Source: JBKPNX01 sp046732855
GTDB taxonomy: Bacteria > Pseudomonadota > Alphaproteobacteria > Geminicoccales > Geminicoccaceae
DNA length: 14,483 nucleotides
Reading direction: 5' to 3'
Assembly: GCA_046732855.1 (NCBI GenBank)
Contig: JBKPNX010000137.1
Span: forward strand, 1-14,483
A program made the position numbers and the translations under genes. A model generated the notes under the pieces. That model worked only from the letters and a program-made list of their open reading frames with translations, had not been told where the DNA came from and did not search any database. Shown here piece after piece: positions 1 to 6,534 of this stretch. Numbering within the stretch: position 1 is the first letter of the stretch; every line of letters begins with the position of its first letter.

Positions 1-26
1 TCGTCGAAAGGGAAGAACCCTTAACG

Positions 27-425
27 GTGCCTAGAATATCGCCTGAATCCAAATCCGCCGCCATCAACCGCGCACAAGGTAAAGCGCCGGCACCACCGGC
101 GCATTTGGATGTAGCTTCAAAGAAGATCTGGCGTTTGATTACACGTTTAAATGAGTCACCGCGCAATCGAGCGTGGATCCACGGCGCTGGCTTGGCCTTT
201 GATTTTGAGCCGATCCATCACTACCGGAACTTCCAGGCATCCGATTTTCAAGCGCTGTTCTCAGATTGGCAATGCGTTGGAGACGACCTGCGGCTGGCAT
301 TCGGTTGGTACGGCAATCAGATAGATAACTTCGATGACGACCCGAAGGAAGACATCCGGTGCCGCTGGTCAGAGTCATCGCCAGCGAAGCGCGACCAATC
401 GCGACAACTTGCCAAGATCAACTGA
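27..425 (+). CDS. small hypothetical protein with a phage P27 terminase-small-subunit-like N-terminus
   Basis: A 132-residue frame starts with GTG and ends TGA at 423-425. The first ~40 residues (MPR-S-ES start, then a PAPPAHLD segment and KKIW at about 32-35) resemble the start of P27-family phage terminase small subunits, which carry a Pro-Pro-x-L stretch followed by a conserved Trp helix. The remainder (ASDFQALFSDWQCVGDDLR at about 71-89) is not one I can assign. It may be a divergent continuation of the same fold or an unrelated hypothetical domain joined by recombination. No strong Shine-Dalgarno sits close to the GTG; a purine run at 7-16 lies too far upstream and is the left arm of a small hairpin (AAGGG...CCCTT, 8-22). 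Base composition is poorer in GC than the core genes, which fits a phage or island remnant. The family assignment is by eye and weak; no terminase large subunit or portal gene is visible nearby. Confidence 0.4.
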   Translation: MPRISPESKSAAINRAQGKAPAPPAHLDVASKKIWRLITRLNESPRNRAWIHGAGLAFDFEPIHHYRNFQASDFQALFSDWQCVGDDLRLAFGWYGNQIDNFDDDPKEDIRCRWSESSPAKRDQSRQLAKIN

Positions 426-507
426 AGCCGAAAGCACGGTCTCGCACCCCCAGCGGGAGATTCTGCCCCGGAGGTGGTTGGCGCGCTCCAAAATAGGGGG
501 TTGATGT

Positions 508-519
508 CCAGGATCCTGG
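508..519. repeat. 12-bp perfect palindrome upstream of the DUF2335 ORF
   Basis: CCAGGATCCTGG reads the same on both strands. It sits just before a second inverted repeat at 527-547. It could be an operator-like site or chance; nothing else in the window repeats it. Confidence 0.35.
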
Positions 520-525
520 CGTCAG

Positions 526-879
526 GTGGCGGTTATCGTCACCGCCAGGATGCATCAAGGCCCGATACCCAGCGCCAGGGCATTGGCAGAGTACGACGCT
601 TTACGACCCGGCACGTCAGATAAGATTATAGAATGGAATGACTTGCAGGTTAAACATCGACTAGAGCGTGGAAAATATGCTTCCGAGAGAGCCGAACGAA
701 GGCTCGATGTCTCACAGAGGAATGCATTCTGGCTAAGCTTGGTTGCTCTGGGCTTGGCGGCACTCCTCGCTTATTTTGGGCCGAGCGTGTGGGTGGCGTC
801 CGTAATCGCCCTCACAGGGGTGGGCGGTCCAACGGCTGCTACGGCACTCAGCCGGCTCGTCAGGCCTCCTGCACCCTAG
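526..879 (+). CDS. DUF2335-type small membrane protein
   Basis: The 117-residue product has the signature of DUF2335 proteins: a GPIP-S-ALAEYDALRPGTSDKII stretch at about 12-35 (family pattern SGPLP-P..L..Y....PG.AD.I), a charged helical middle rich in Glu/Arg (41-60), and two hydrophobic helices at about 68-84 and 87-107. The function of the family is unknown; members are often found near mobile elements. The GTG at 526 has no clear ribosome binding site, and an ATG at 550 is an alternative start that keeps the whole conserved part. The stop TAG (877-879) lies inside a CTAG shared with the stop of the opposing small gene. The frame is GC-poor relative to the core, and 601-660 is only 25/60 G+C, consistent with transfer. 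At 117 residues it is on the short side for the family. Confidence 0.55.
   Translation: MAVIVTARMHQGPIPSARALAEYDALRPGTSDKIIEWNDLQVKHRLERGKYASERAERRLDVSQRNAFWLSLVALGLAALLAYFGPSVWVASVIALTGVGGPTAATALSRLVRPPAP
527..547 (+). repeat. hairpin covering the putative start of the DUF2335 gene
   Basis: TGGCGGT (527-533) is exactly complementary to ACCGCCA (541-547) across a 7-base loop. A transcript would fold into a GC-rich 7-bp stem that overlaps the GTG at 526-528 and ends just before the alternative ATG at 550. If that ATG is the real start, the stem could limit ribosome access. This reading is an inference from base pairing only. Confidence 0.4.
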
Positions 880-1067
880 GCGAGCGGGGAAGACACCGGC
901 CGCCGGCCGGTAGTAGAGCGGTCCCCGCAGGGTGCGCAGATCCCAGAGGGCAGGATCCGACAATCATTGTACAGCTGATTGCCGGTGTACTGCTGTGCCC
1001 GCGTCTCGCTTGCTATCAGCAGCGGGAGCGCTAGCACCAGCACCAACGCCGTTGCCCTGTGGATCAT
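876..1067 (-). pseudogene. truncated secreted protein, N-terminus like Rap1a/Tai immunity proteins
   Basis: The ATG at 1065-1067 has a purine-rich GAGGT about 12 bases upstream and opens a 63-residue product. Residues 1-25 form a good Sec signal peptide: MIHR, a Leu/Val/Ala core, then a TRA cleavage motif. The mature start QQYTGNQLYNDCR matches the beginning of Rap1a/Tai-type periplasmic proteins, where a (S/T)GN-L-xxC motif follows the signal. In that family a second Cys and a GY motif normally follow, over about 100 residues. Here the frame turns into low-information Arg/Pro/Ser sequence after ICAPC and stops early, so the C-terminal half is missing or replaced. It converges on the DUF2335 gene, the two stop codons sharing CTAG. 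I read it as a decayed gene; an intact small secreted peptide cannot be excluded. Confidence 0.35.
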
Positions 1068-1257
1068 TCTTGCTGCTACCTCATCGGGTCGTGTGCCTTG
1101 CCGTAACACCCTGCAGCTGATTCGTCACGTATGAACTGCGACTTGCGTTCTAGCAGCCCTGCCGACGGACGGTCCAAGCGCCCGCGCATTTGGCTGGTGT
1201 CGGCGATGCTTTGACGTGCAGCTTGCCATGCACGAGGTGGGCAGCCCGCTCGCCTAG
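876..1257. repeat. 13-bp perfect inverted repeat bounding a 382-bp segment
   Basis: CTAGGCGAGCGGG at 876-888 is matched exactly by its reverse complement CCCGCTCGCCTAG at 1245-1257. Pairing stops at both ends (875/1258 and 889/1244 do not match). The segment between the arms contains the truncated secreted-protein ORF and no transposase. An 8-bp direct repeat CACTCAGC occurs at 845-852 and 1259-1266, but the left copy does not directly abut the left arm, so it is not a clean target duplication. The arrangement could be a relic of a small non-autonomous element or a chance match in GC-rich DNA. Confidence 0.35.
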
Positions 1258-1631
1258 ACACTCAGCATGATACGAGGCCAAGGCGCGCAGCTCGTCCGGC
1301 GCGGTGATGGTGCTCTCGGTGCTCGGCCCGCAAGCAAGCGCTGCGCAACGCGCTGCCGAGCTGTCGGCGCATCGGTCGCGCGCGACGCGCTCCGGCCGGC
1401 GCAGGATGGCCCGTATTGTCTAGCGCGGACGATGTAGAACCACAAGCGGCGGCTAGTTATGTGTGCCGGATATCTGCACAGGCGGTCGCTCCGGCATGTC
1501 ACAACCATGTCACACGGGCTGTTTGGGAGGTACTGGAATGTGGTGGAAATGCTGGCGAGCCCTGTCAACGCCTTGTCTGTGACATACCGCCGCTTTGCGT
1601 CGCTCAAAATGGCCTAAGACCTTGATTTTTT
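1068..1631. other. gene-poor stretch between the island remnants and the tRNA
   Basis: I see no supportable gene here. Several open frames exist on both strands, but none has a recognisable domain, a convincing ribosome binding site or consistent codon use. The composition is mixed, and frames appear to start and stop at random, as in decayed mobile DNA. A run of Ts (1625-1632) directly flanks the tRNA 3' end. It reads as As downstream of the tRNA on the transcribed strand, so it is not a terminator for it. No integrase fragment was recognised. Confidence 0.4.
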
Positions 1632-1708
1632 TGGCGCGCCCGGAGGGATTCGAACCCCCGACCCCCAGATTAGGAATCTGATGCTCTATCCTGCTGAGCT
1701 ACGGGCGC
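1632..1708 (-). tRNA. tRNA-Arg, anticodon CCT
   Basis: The minus strand folds into a complete cloverleaf. The 7-bp acceptor stem GCGCCCG (1702-1708) pairs with CGGGCGC (1636-1642). The anticodon stem TCAGA/TCTGG holds the loop TTCCTAA, and the T arm holds loop TTCGAAT. The anticodon CCT decodes AGG, so it is tRNA-Arg. The discriminator base is G and the CCA end is encoded (TGG at 1632-1634 on the plus strand). The 3' end points toward the GC-poor block at 1-1631, which is where an element integrating into the tRNA 3' end would lie. Confidence 0.97.
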
Positions 1709-1728
1709 CCGGTCAACCTTGTGTCTCG

Positions 1729-1756
1729 AGGTAGCGTCCCCGCACGTGTTGCGCAA
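1729..1756 (-). promoter_or_regulatory. possible promoter of the tRNA-Arg gene
   Basis: On the minus strand TTGCGC (1751-1756) and CTACCT (1729-1734) are separated by 16 bases, and the second hexamer ends about 20 bases before the tRNA 5' end. This resembles an alphaproteobacterial housekeeping promoter (TTGACx, about 17, CTATxT) at a sensible distance, but both boxes are imperfect. Confidence 0.3.
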
Positions 1757-1872
1757 GCTTTCTCAGGGGCACCCCAAGACAGGCGCTGGCCGCCTCTGAA
1801 CTCGCTTGGCCTGTGCTGAGAGCTCGCGCTCGCCGTTGCGCGGCACGGCGCGGCGGCCCATGTTAGCGCGCG

Positions 1873-2652
1873 ATGGCTGCGGTGCCCAATACCGGCGCGA
1901 ACGTCCTCGCTGCGGCGGCGGGCATGATGGCGATCATGCTCGCGGCCGGCAGCGCCGAGGACGACGCGGAGCGCGTCGAGGGGCCGTTCGCGGCTGCCGA
2001 GGCGATCGCGGGCGACGTGGCCCCCCTGGCCGACGGGCGGACCGTGCGCCTTGCCGGGATCCGGGTGCCGACAGCCGATGGCGGGGAGAGCGGCGCGGAG
2101 CGGTTCGCCGAACTGGCGCGCGCCGAGCTGAGCGGGCTGCTCGCCGGGCAGCTGGTCACGTTGACCCTGGCCGACGCCGGCCATGACCGCTACGGCCGCC
2201 TGGTGGCGCAGATCGAGCGGGCGGATGGCGTGTGGCTGCAGGGTGCGCTGCTCGAACGCGGGCTCGCTCAGGTGCAGACCCGGCCGGGCGAGACGGCGCG
2301 CGCCGACGAAATGCTGGCGCTCGAGCAGAAGGCCCGCACCGCGCGTCGCGGCGTGTGGGCCGAGCCCGCGTTCATGGCGCAGGACGCGTCGGCGCTCGCG
2401 GCCAGCACCGGTCGCTTTCGCATCGTGCGCGGGCGCGTGCTGCGGGTCGCGCCGACCGAGCGCTACGTGTACCTGAATTTCGGCCCCGACTGGCGCGCTG
2501 ACTTCACCGTGCGGGCGCAGAGCACCGAGCTCGCCGGACTGGACCTCGCCGGTCTCGCCGGCCGCATGGTCGAAATACGTGGCGTCGTGCTCGAGGCGGG
2601 CGGCCCGCTGATCGAGCTGTCCCATGCCCAGCAGATCCGGGTCCTCCCATGA
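1873..2652 (+). CDS. thermonuclease (SNase)-family protein with C-terminal extension
   Basis: The 259-residue product begins with a hydrophobic Ala-rich segment (about 8-26), likely a signal peptide or anchor. A staphylococcal-nuclease-type OB fold follows at about 45-165. Visible signatures are TVRLAGIRVP (57-66), whose Arg59 aligns with the first catalytic Arg of SNase, DRYGR (105-109), holding the second, and the ALLERGLAQV helix (125-134). After the SNase domain an extra ~85 residues contain YLNFGPDWRADFT (200-212), a pattern seen C-terminal to SNase domains in alphaproteobacterial relatives. Known SNases cut DNA and RNA with calcium; activity here is inferred, since the acidic residues are not fully aligned by eye. 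The ATG at 1873 has no strong ribosome binding site. The stop TGA overlaps the ATG of the M48 gene (ATGA, 2649-2652), so the pair is probably co-transcribed and translationally coupled. Confidence 0.85.
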   Translation: MAAVPNTGANVLAAAAGMMAIMLAAGSAEDDAERVEGPFAAAEAIAGDVAPLADGRTVRLAGIRVPTADGGESGAERFAELARAELSGLLAGQLVTLTLADAGHDRYGRLVAQIERADGVWLQGALLERGLAQVQTRPGETARADEMLALEQKARTARRGVWAEPAFMAQDASALAASTGRFRIVRGRVLRVAPTERYVYLNFGPDWRADFTVRAQSTELAGLDLAGLAGRMVEIRGVVLEAGGPLIELSHAQQIRVLP

Positions 2653-4148
2653 AGGGATGCAAGCGCTTCCTGGTCGCGCTGCTGCTGACGCCCGCGCTCG
2701 TGCTCCCGGCAGCGTGCGCCCGAGTGGTCAATCCGGCGACCGGCCAGACCGAGTTCACCGCGATGACCCCGGAACAGGAGGTGCAGACCGGCAAACAGCA
2801 GCACCCGCAGGTCCTGCTCCAGTTCGGCGGCGCGTACGACGACCCGGAGCTGCAGGGTTAGGTCACGCGTGTCGGCGAGCAGCTCGCCGCCGTCTCGGAG
2901 CTGCCGGAGCTGGACTTCACCTTCACCGTGCTGGACAGCGACGTGGTCAACGCGTTCGCCCTGCCGGGCGGCTATGTCTACATCACGCGCGGCCTGCTTG
3001 CCCTGGCCGATGACGAGGCCGAGCTCGCCGGGGTGATGGCGCATGAGATCGGCCACGTCACGGCGCGCCATTCGGCGCAGCGTTACAGCCGCGGCGTGCT
3101 GGCGCAGAGCGGGGTTGCGATCGGTACCGTTCTGGCCGGCGTGCTCGGCGGCGGCGCCGCCGCCCAACTGGCGCAGCAGGCCGCCGGAGCGGGTGCCGAG
3201 GCCTATCTGGCCGGCTACTCGCGCGACCAGGAGTTCCAGGCGGACGAGCTCGGCGTCCGCTATCTCGCCCGGGGTGGCTACGACCCGACCGCCATGTCGA
3301 GCTTCCTCGCGAAGCTGGAGCGCAACGACCAGCTGATGCGCCGGATCGCTGGCCGGGATGGTGCCGACCCAGCGACCAGCTGGTTCGCGACCCACCCGCG
3401 CACGCCCGATCGGGTGCGGCGCGCGGCCGAGCAGGCGAGCGCCACGATGACCGGCGAGGGCCGCATCGGGCGGGACGACTACCTCGCCCGGATCGACGGC
3501 ATGATCTACGGCAAGGACCCGCGCCAAGGCTATGTGCGCGGGCGAACTTTCGTGCACCCGGACCTGCGCTTTGCGTTCGACGTGCCGCCTGGGTATCGGA
3601 TCGTCAACACCCCGGCCGCGGTGATCGGGCGCGCGCAGAACGGTCTGCTGAAGTTCGACGCCGTGCGCGTGCCCGCGGGCCGCGACGTCGGCGCCTACCT
3701 TGCCCAGGATTGAGCGCAGGAGCTCGGCGCGAGCAGGCTCGGCAACGTCGCCCGATCACTGGTGAGCGGGATGCCCGCGGCCACCGCCGTGGCTGCCGGT
3801 ACGCTGGACGACGGTCGGCCCGTGACCGTGGTTTTGGCGGCGGTTCGCGCCGATGATGAGCGGCTCTACCGGTTCATGTTCGTGAGCCTCGGGCAGATGA
3901 GCGCTGCTCAGGCGAATGCCTATCGAGCGACGATCGGCAGCTTTCGCCGCCTGAGCGCCGATGAAGCGGCGGCGATCAAGGCACGACGACTGCAGGTGGT
4001 CACGGTCGCGCCGGGGCAGGGCGCCGCCGACTTGGCGCCCGGCATGGCGGTCGATGCCCTGCCGCAGGAGCAGTTCGAGCTGCTGAACGGGCTCGAGCCC
4101 GGCGCGCCGCTCGCTCCCGGTCAGAAAGTCAAGCTCGTGGTCGGATGA
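2649..4148 (+). pseudogene. M48 family zinc metalloprotease interrupted by two in-frame stops
   Basis: One continuous reading frame of 500 codons encodes a typical periplasmic M48 protease (BepA/YcaL-like) but is broken by TAG at 2859-2861 (codon 71) and TGA at 3711-3713 (codon 355). There is no frameshift; the protein sequence continues sensibly through both points. Features in order are a hydrophobic signal with a possible lipoprotein Cys (residues 6-23), the NPATGQTEFT and PEQEVQTGKQQHPQVLLQFG segments, FALPGGYVYITRGLL (103-117), the zinc motif HEIGH (132-136), the third-ligand motif EFQAD (195-199), and a C-terminal LysM-like tail ending PGQKVKLVVG. Relatives usually carry Tyr at the first stop (ELQ-YV) and probably Trp at the second. 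The start overlaps the upstream nuclease stop (ATGA), and the end lies 23 bases from the convergent glycosyltransferase. Either the gene is recently inactivated or these are sequencing errors. TGA ends several neighbours, so code reassignment is unlikely. Confidence 0.85.
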
Positions 4149-4171
4149 TCAGGCCGAGGCTGGCCGCGCGC

Positions 4172-5074
4172 TCAGCCGCGCCGCGCCTTCTGCACGCGTC
4201 GATGTGGCGCGCGCGTGCTGCGACCGGCCACCCGTTCCGCCACGAAAAACGCCGGCGAGAGCAGGGCTACCACCATCTCGAACGGCCGCATCAGCTTCGA
4301 GAGCAGCAGCTCGCGGTGCGGAGACCGGGTGACCAGGTGCTTGAGCTTGCGCTTCTTCGGCTTCTTCCGGCTCGAGGGATCCTCGAAATTGTCGCTCGGG
4401 CTCACGCGCTGGATCGCCAGCATCGGGAACAGGGCATAGGTCGCGGGCAGCTTGGCATAGGCGGAGTCCACACCCTTGCCCGCGATCCGGCTGAACTGCA
4501 GCCCGGGCGAGCCCCAGGGGTGATCGCTCAGCCAGCGCAGAAGGCGCGGGCTGGCGATGTAGGCATGCGAGCACCCCGAGGAAGTTCGCAGCACGTTGTG
4601 CCGCACGAAGTACGCGGCGAGCGGCCAATGGCCGAGATAAAAGATCATCCAGTCCGGCGGCAGGCTGCGCAGCGCGCGCTCGATCGCGGTCAGGGTTGCC
4701 GGGCGAATCCGGCGCGTGAACAGCACGTCGTCCTCGCAGATCAGCGTGCGTTCGCACCCGCGTTTGAGGGCATCCAGCGCGACGTCGCGGTGGGAGGTCC
4801 AACTCCCGATGAAACCGTTCCTTGGATGCTTGTCGGGCCGGTAGAAGGTAACCCGCTGGCACAGGCCGATTTTGTGAAACTCGGCCGCCGCTTCGGCGGC
4901 GCGGTCGTCGCGCGCCTTGAGCGAAATGCAGTACGCCGCATCCAAGAACGACCAGTCGAGCGCGCGGCGGGTCTGGTCGCTTGAACCGGTGCAGTAAGGG
5001 CAGGAAGGGTCCACCGGACAGAGATGATAGACAGGCGCGTTCGACCACTCGCCAGGGTTTGAGCGCTCGCTCAT
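4172..5074 (-). CDS. glycosyltransferase family 25-like protein
   Basis: The 300-residue product carries the GT25 (LPS/lipooligosaccharide sugar transferase) pattern. It has AYCISLKARDDR (47-58), a VTFYRPDKHPRNG segment, GSWTSHRDVALDAL (90-103), and the acidic motif LICEDDV (111-117), which in the family binds nucleotide-sugar and metal. The region after about residue 245 is strongly basic (SRKKPKKRKLKH) and then hydrophobic (about 275-290), suggesting association with the inner face of the membrane. Unusual for the family is an N-terminal ~45-residue extension with a His/Cys cluster (H17, C19, C25, C28) that could hold a metal. The start overlaps the stop of the FAD oxidoreductase by ATGA, so the two are translationally coupled and probably work in one pathway, most likely surface polysaccharide assembly. 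The sugar donor and acceptor cannot be told from sequence. Confidence 0.78.
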   Translation of the reverse strand: MSERSNPGEWSNAPVYHLCPVDPSCPYCTGSSDQTRRALDWSFLDAAYCISLKARDDRAAEAAAEFHKIGLCQRVTFYRPDKHPRNGFIGSWTSHRDVALDALKRGCERTLICEDDVLFTRRIRPATLTAIERALRSLPPDWMIFYLGHWPLAAYFVRHNVLRTSSGCSHAYIASPRLLRWLSDHPWGSPGLQFSRIAGKGVDSAYAKLPATYALFPMLAIQRVSPSDNFEDPSSRKKPKKRKLKHLVTRSPHRELLLSKLMRPFEMVVALLSPAFFVAERVAGRSTRAPHRRVQKARRG

Positions 5075-6474
5075 GCTTGCTCTCGGCTGATGTGCCTGGG
5101 GCCGGCGTACGCCGGCTCACGGGCGCGGAACGCGCGGAAACTGCTGCCCGCGACAAAGCCGTCCTTGATCGAATCGGCGATGCCCTGAAAGCGCCAGCGG
5201 CCATAGCGGCCGAGCTGGTAGATGCCGTGGTCCTCCAGGAGCTGCATGGCCTCCGGTACCCAGCGCGAGCCCGGCCACGACCACGTATAGGCAACGTCGA
5301 TCCAGGTCGGGTGAACCGCCTCCACCCGACCGATGAAACCCCACTCGCGCAGCTCCTCCACGACCTGCACGCAGAACTCCTCGATCGCCCCGTCCGAAGG
5401 CCGTTCGCCACCGCGGAACGACCGCTCCACGTAGAGACTGACCCGATCCCCCGTGCGCCGCGCCTCGACCGGAAGGAAAGCCGGGTCGACATTGCTGTAA
5501 AACCCGACGCGGTGGAACCCTGCCCGCGAATGAGGCAGGTAGAGCCAGTGGTCATCCGGGCAAGCCTGCCCTCTGGCGGCGCCGATATTGACCACCAGGA
5601 CCGATGTGAACGGGTCGGGCCGTGCCCCCGTGGCCAGTCCGGCCAGCTCCATCGTCCGGTTCAAAGGCAAGGTCGACAACAGCGTTTGGTATTGCCGCGT
5701 GGCGCCGTCGGCGAGCGTCATGACACGGTCCTGCACGTCGATCTGGATCACGCGGTGCTCGAATGCAGGCCGGCAGTGTTCGGCCATGCGACGGGCCAGC
5801 CGATCGAGCCCGCCCTGCGGGTAAAGGAAGGTCGTGTTGTAGCCCACGGGCGCCGTGCCGGTGAACGCGCCGCGGAGCGCGAGGGCCAGATCAACCGGCG
5901 ACTTGTACGCGTCCTGCGGCGCGATCTCGCGGTACAGGCCAGCGGTGTAGAGGTCGTGGAACGGCGCAAAGAACATCCGGTTCAGCGTCTCGCCGAAGCT
6001 TTCGACCAGCCAATCCGCCATGGTCGCGACCGCTCCCGGCGGGCGCGCCATCTCCGCGAGCGCCGCGACGATCACGGATTGGTCGAAACAACGCAGGTGG
6101 TTCTGAAGCGGGTAGGGAACGTATTGCCGGGTCTTGGCAAAATACACCGAGGACCGCCGCGCGTAGCGGTTGACCGGCCCGAGCTGGCCAATGAAGCGCA
6201 ACACCGTCGGATCGCCGCCGAACAGCCAGTGACCGCCGCCGTGCTCGAAGCGGTAGGCGTCGTCAGCGTCCGGGGGCTGCTGGAGGACCTGATCGCTGCC
6301 GGGCTGGACGTAATAGGAGCAGCAGATACCGCCCGGGTGCGCGGCGGCCTCCAGCACGGGCAGACCGGATGCCATGCCGGCGGCGAGCCCGGTCATGCCC
6401 GCCCCCAGGATGAAAGTTCGTTCGCTCACCGAGACCTGCGGCCCCGTGCTTTGTGCAACCAAACATAGATGCAT
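5071..6474 (-). CDS. FAD-dependent oxidoreductase, UDP-galactopyranose mutase/amine-oxidase-like
   Basis: The 467-residue product starts with a dinucleotide-binding fold: TFILGAGMTGLAAG (20-33), Glu42 in the position that contacts the FAD ribose, and HPGGICC (46-52). Further along come EHGGGHWLFGGD (77-88) and VPYPLQNHL (119-127); the latter is a hallmark of UDP-galactopyranose mutase-like and protoporphyrinogen-oxidase-like flavoproteins. True UGMs are ~370-400 residues, so this longer relative is better called UGM-like. The ATG at 6474 has an AGGGGC about 7 bases upstream; a GTG at 6427-6429 (residue 16) starts closer to the FAD fold and is a fair alternative. It overlaps the GT25 gene by ATGA and lies only 60 bases after the spoVR stop, with no clear terminator between. 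A role in making or remodelling a sugar nucleotide or lipid-linked glycan is inferred from context. Confidence 0.82.
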   Translation of the reverse strand: MHLCLVAQSTGPQVSVSERTFILGAGMTGLAAGMASGLPVLEAAAHPGGICCSYYVQPGSDQVLQQPPDADDAYRFEHGGGHWLFGGDPTVLRFIGQLGPVNRYARRSSVYFAKTRQYVPYPLQNHLRCFDQSVIVAALAEMARPPGAVATMADWLVESFGETLNRMFFAPFHDLYTAGLYREIAPQDAYKSPVDLALALRGAFTGTAPVGYNTTFLYPQGGLDRLARRMAEHCRPAFEHRVIQIDVQDRVMTLADGATRQYQTLLSTLPLNRTMELAGLATGARPDPFTSVLVVNIGAARGQACPDDHWLYLPHSRAGFHRVGFYSNVDPAFLPVEARRTGDRVSLYVERSFRGGERPSDGAIEEFCVQVVEELREWGFIGRVEAVHPTWIDVAYTWSWPGSRWVPEAMQLLEDHGIYQLGRYGRWRFQGIADSIKDGFVAGSSFRAFRAREPAYAGPRHISREQA

Positions 6475-6534
6475 ACGCCGCCCCTGGCAACGCGGGGCAG
6501 CAGAGGGAGCAGCGGGTGCGGCGACGGTGCGCGC

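Noticed and set aside
1254..1607. A 117-codon minus-strand frame beside the tRNA, considered as an integrase relic
   Set aside because: No integrase catalytic motifs (Arg, His-x-x-Arg, Tyr) and no similarity I recognise. Its length equal to the DUF2335 frame is coincidence; the sequences are unrelated.
1623..1634. T-run next to the tRNA as a terminator
   Set aside because: On the tRNA-coding strand the run is A, not T, and no stable hairpin precedes it on the plus strand.
2649..4148. Stop-codon reassignment or selenocysteine/pyrrolysine decoding in the M48 gene
   Set aside because: TGA ends the neighbouring nuclease, transporter and M48 frames normally, the two interruptions use different stops, and no selenocysteine or pyrrolysine element or expected residue position is visible.
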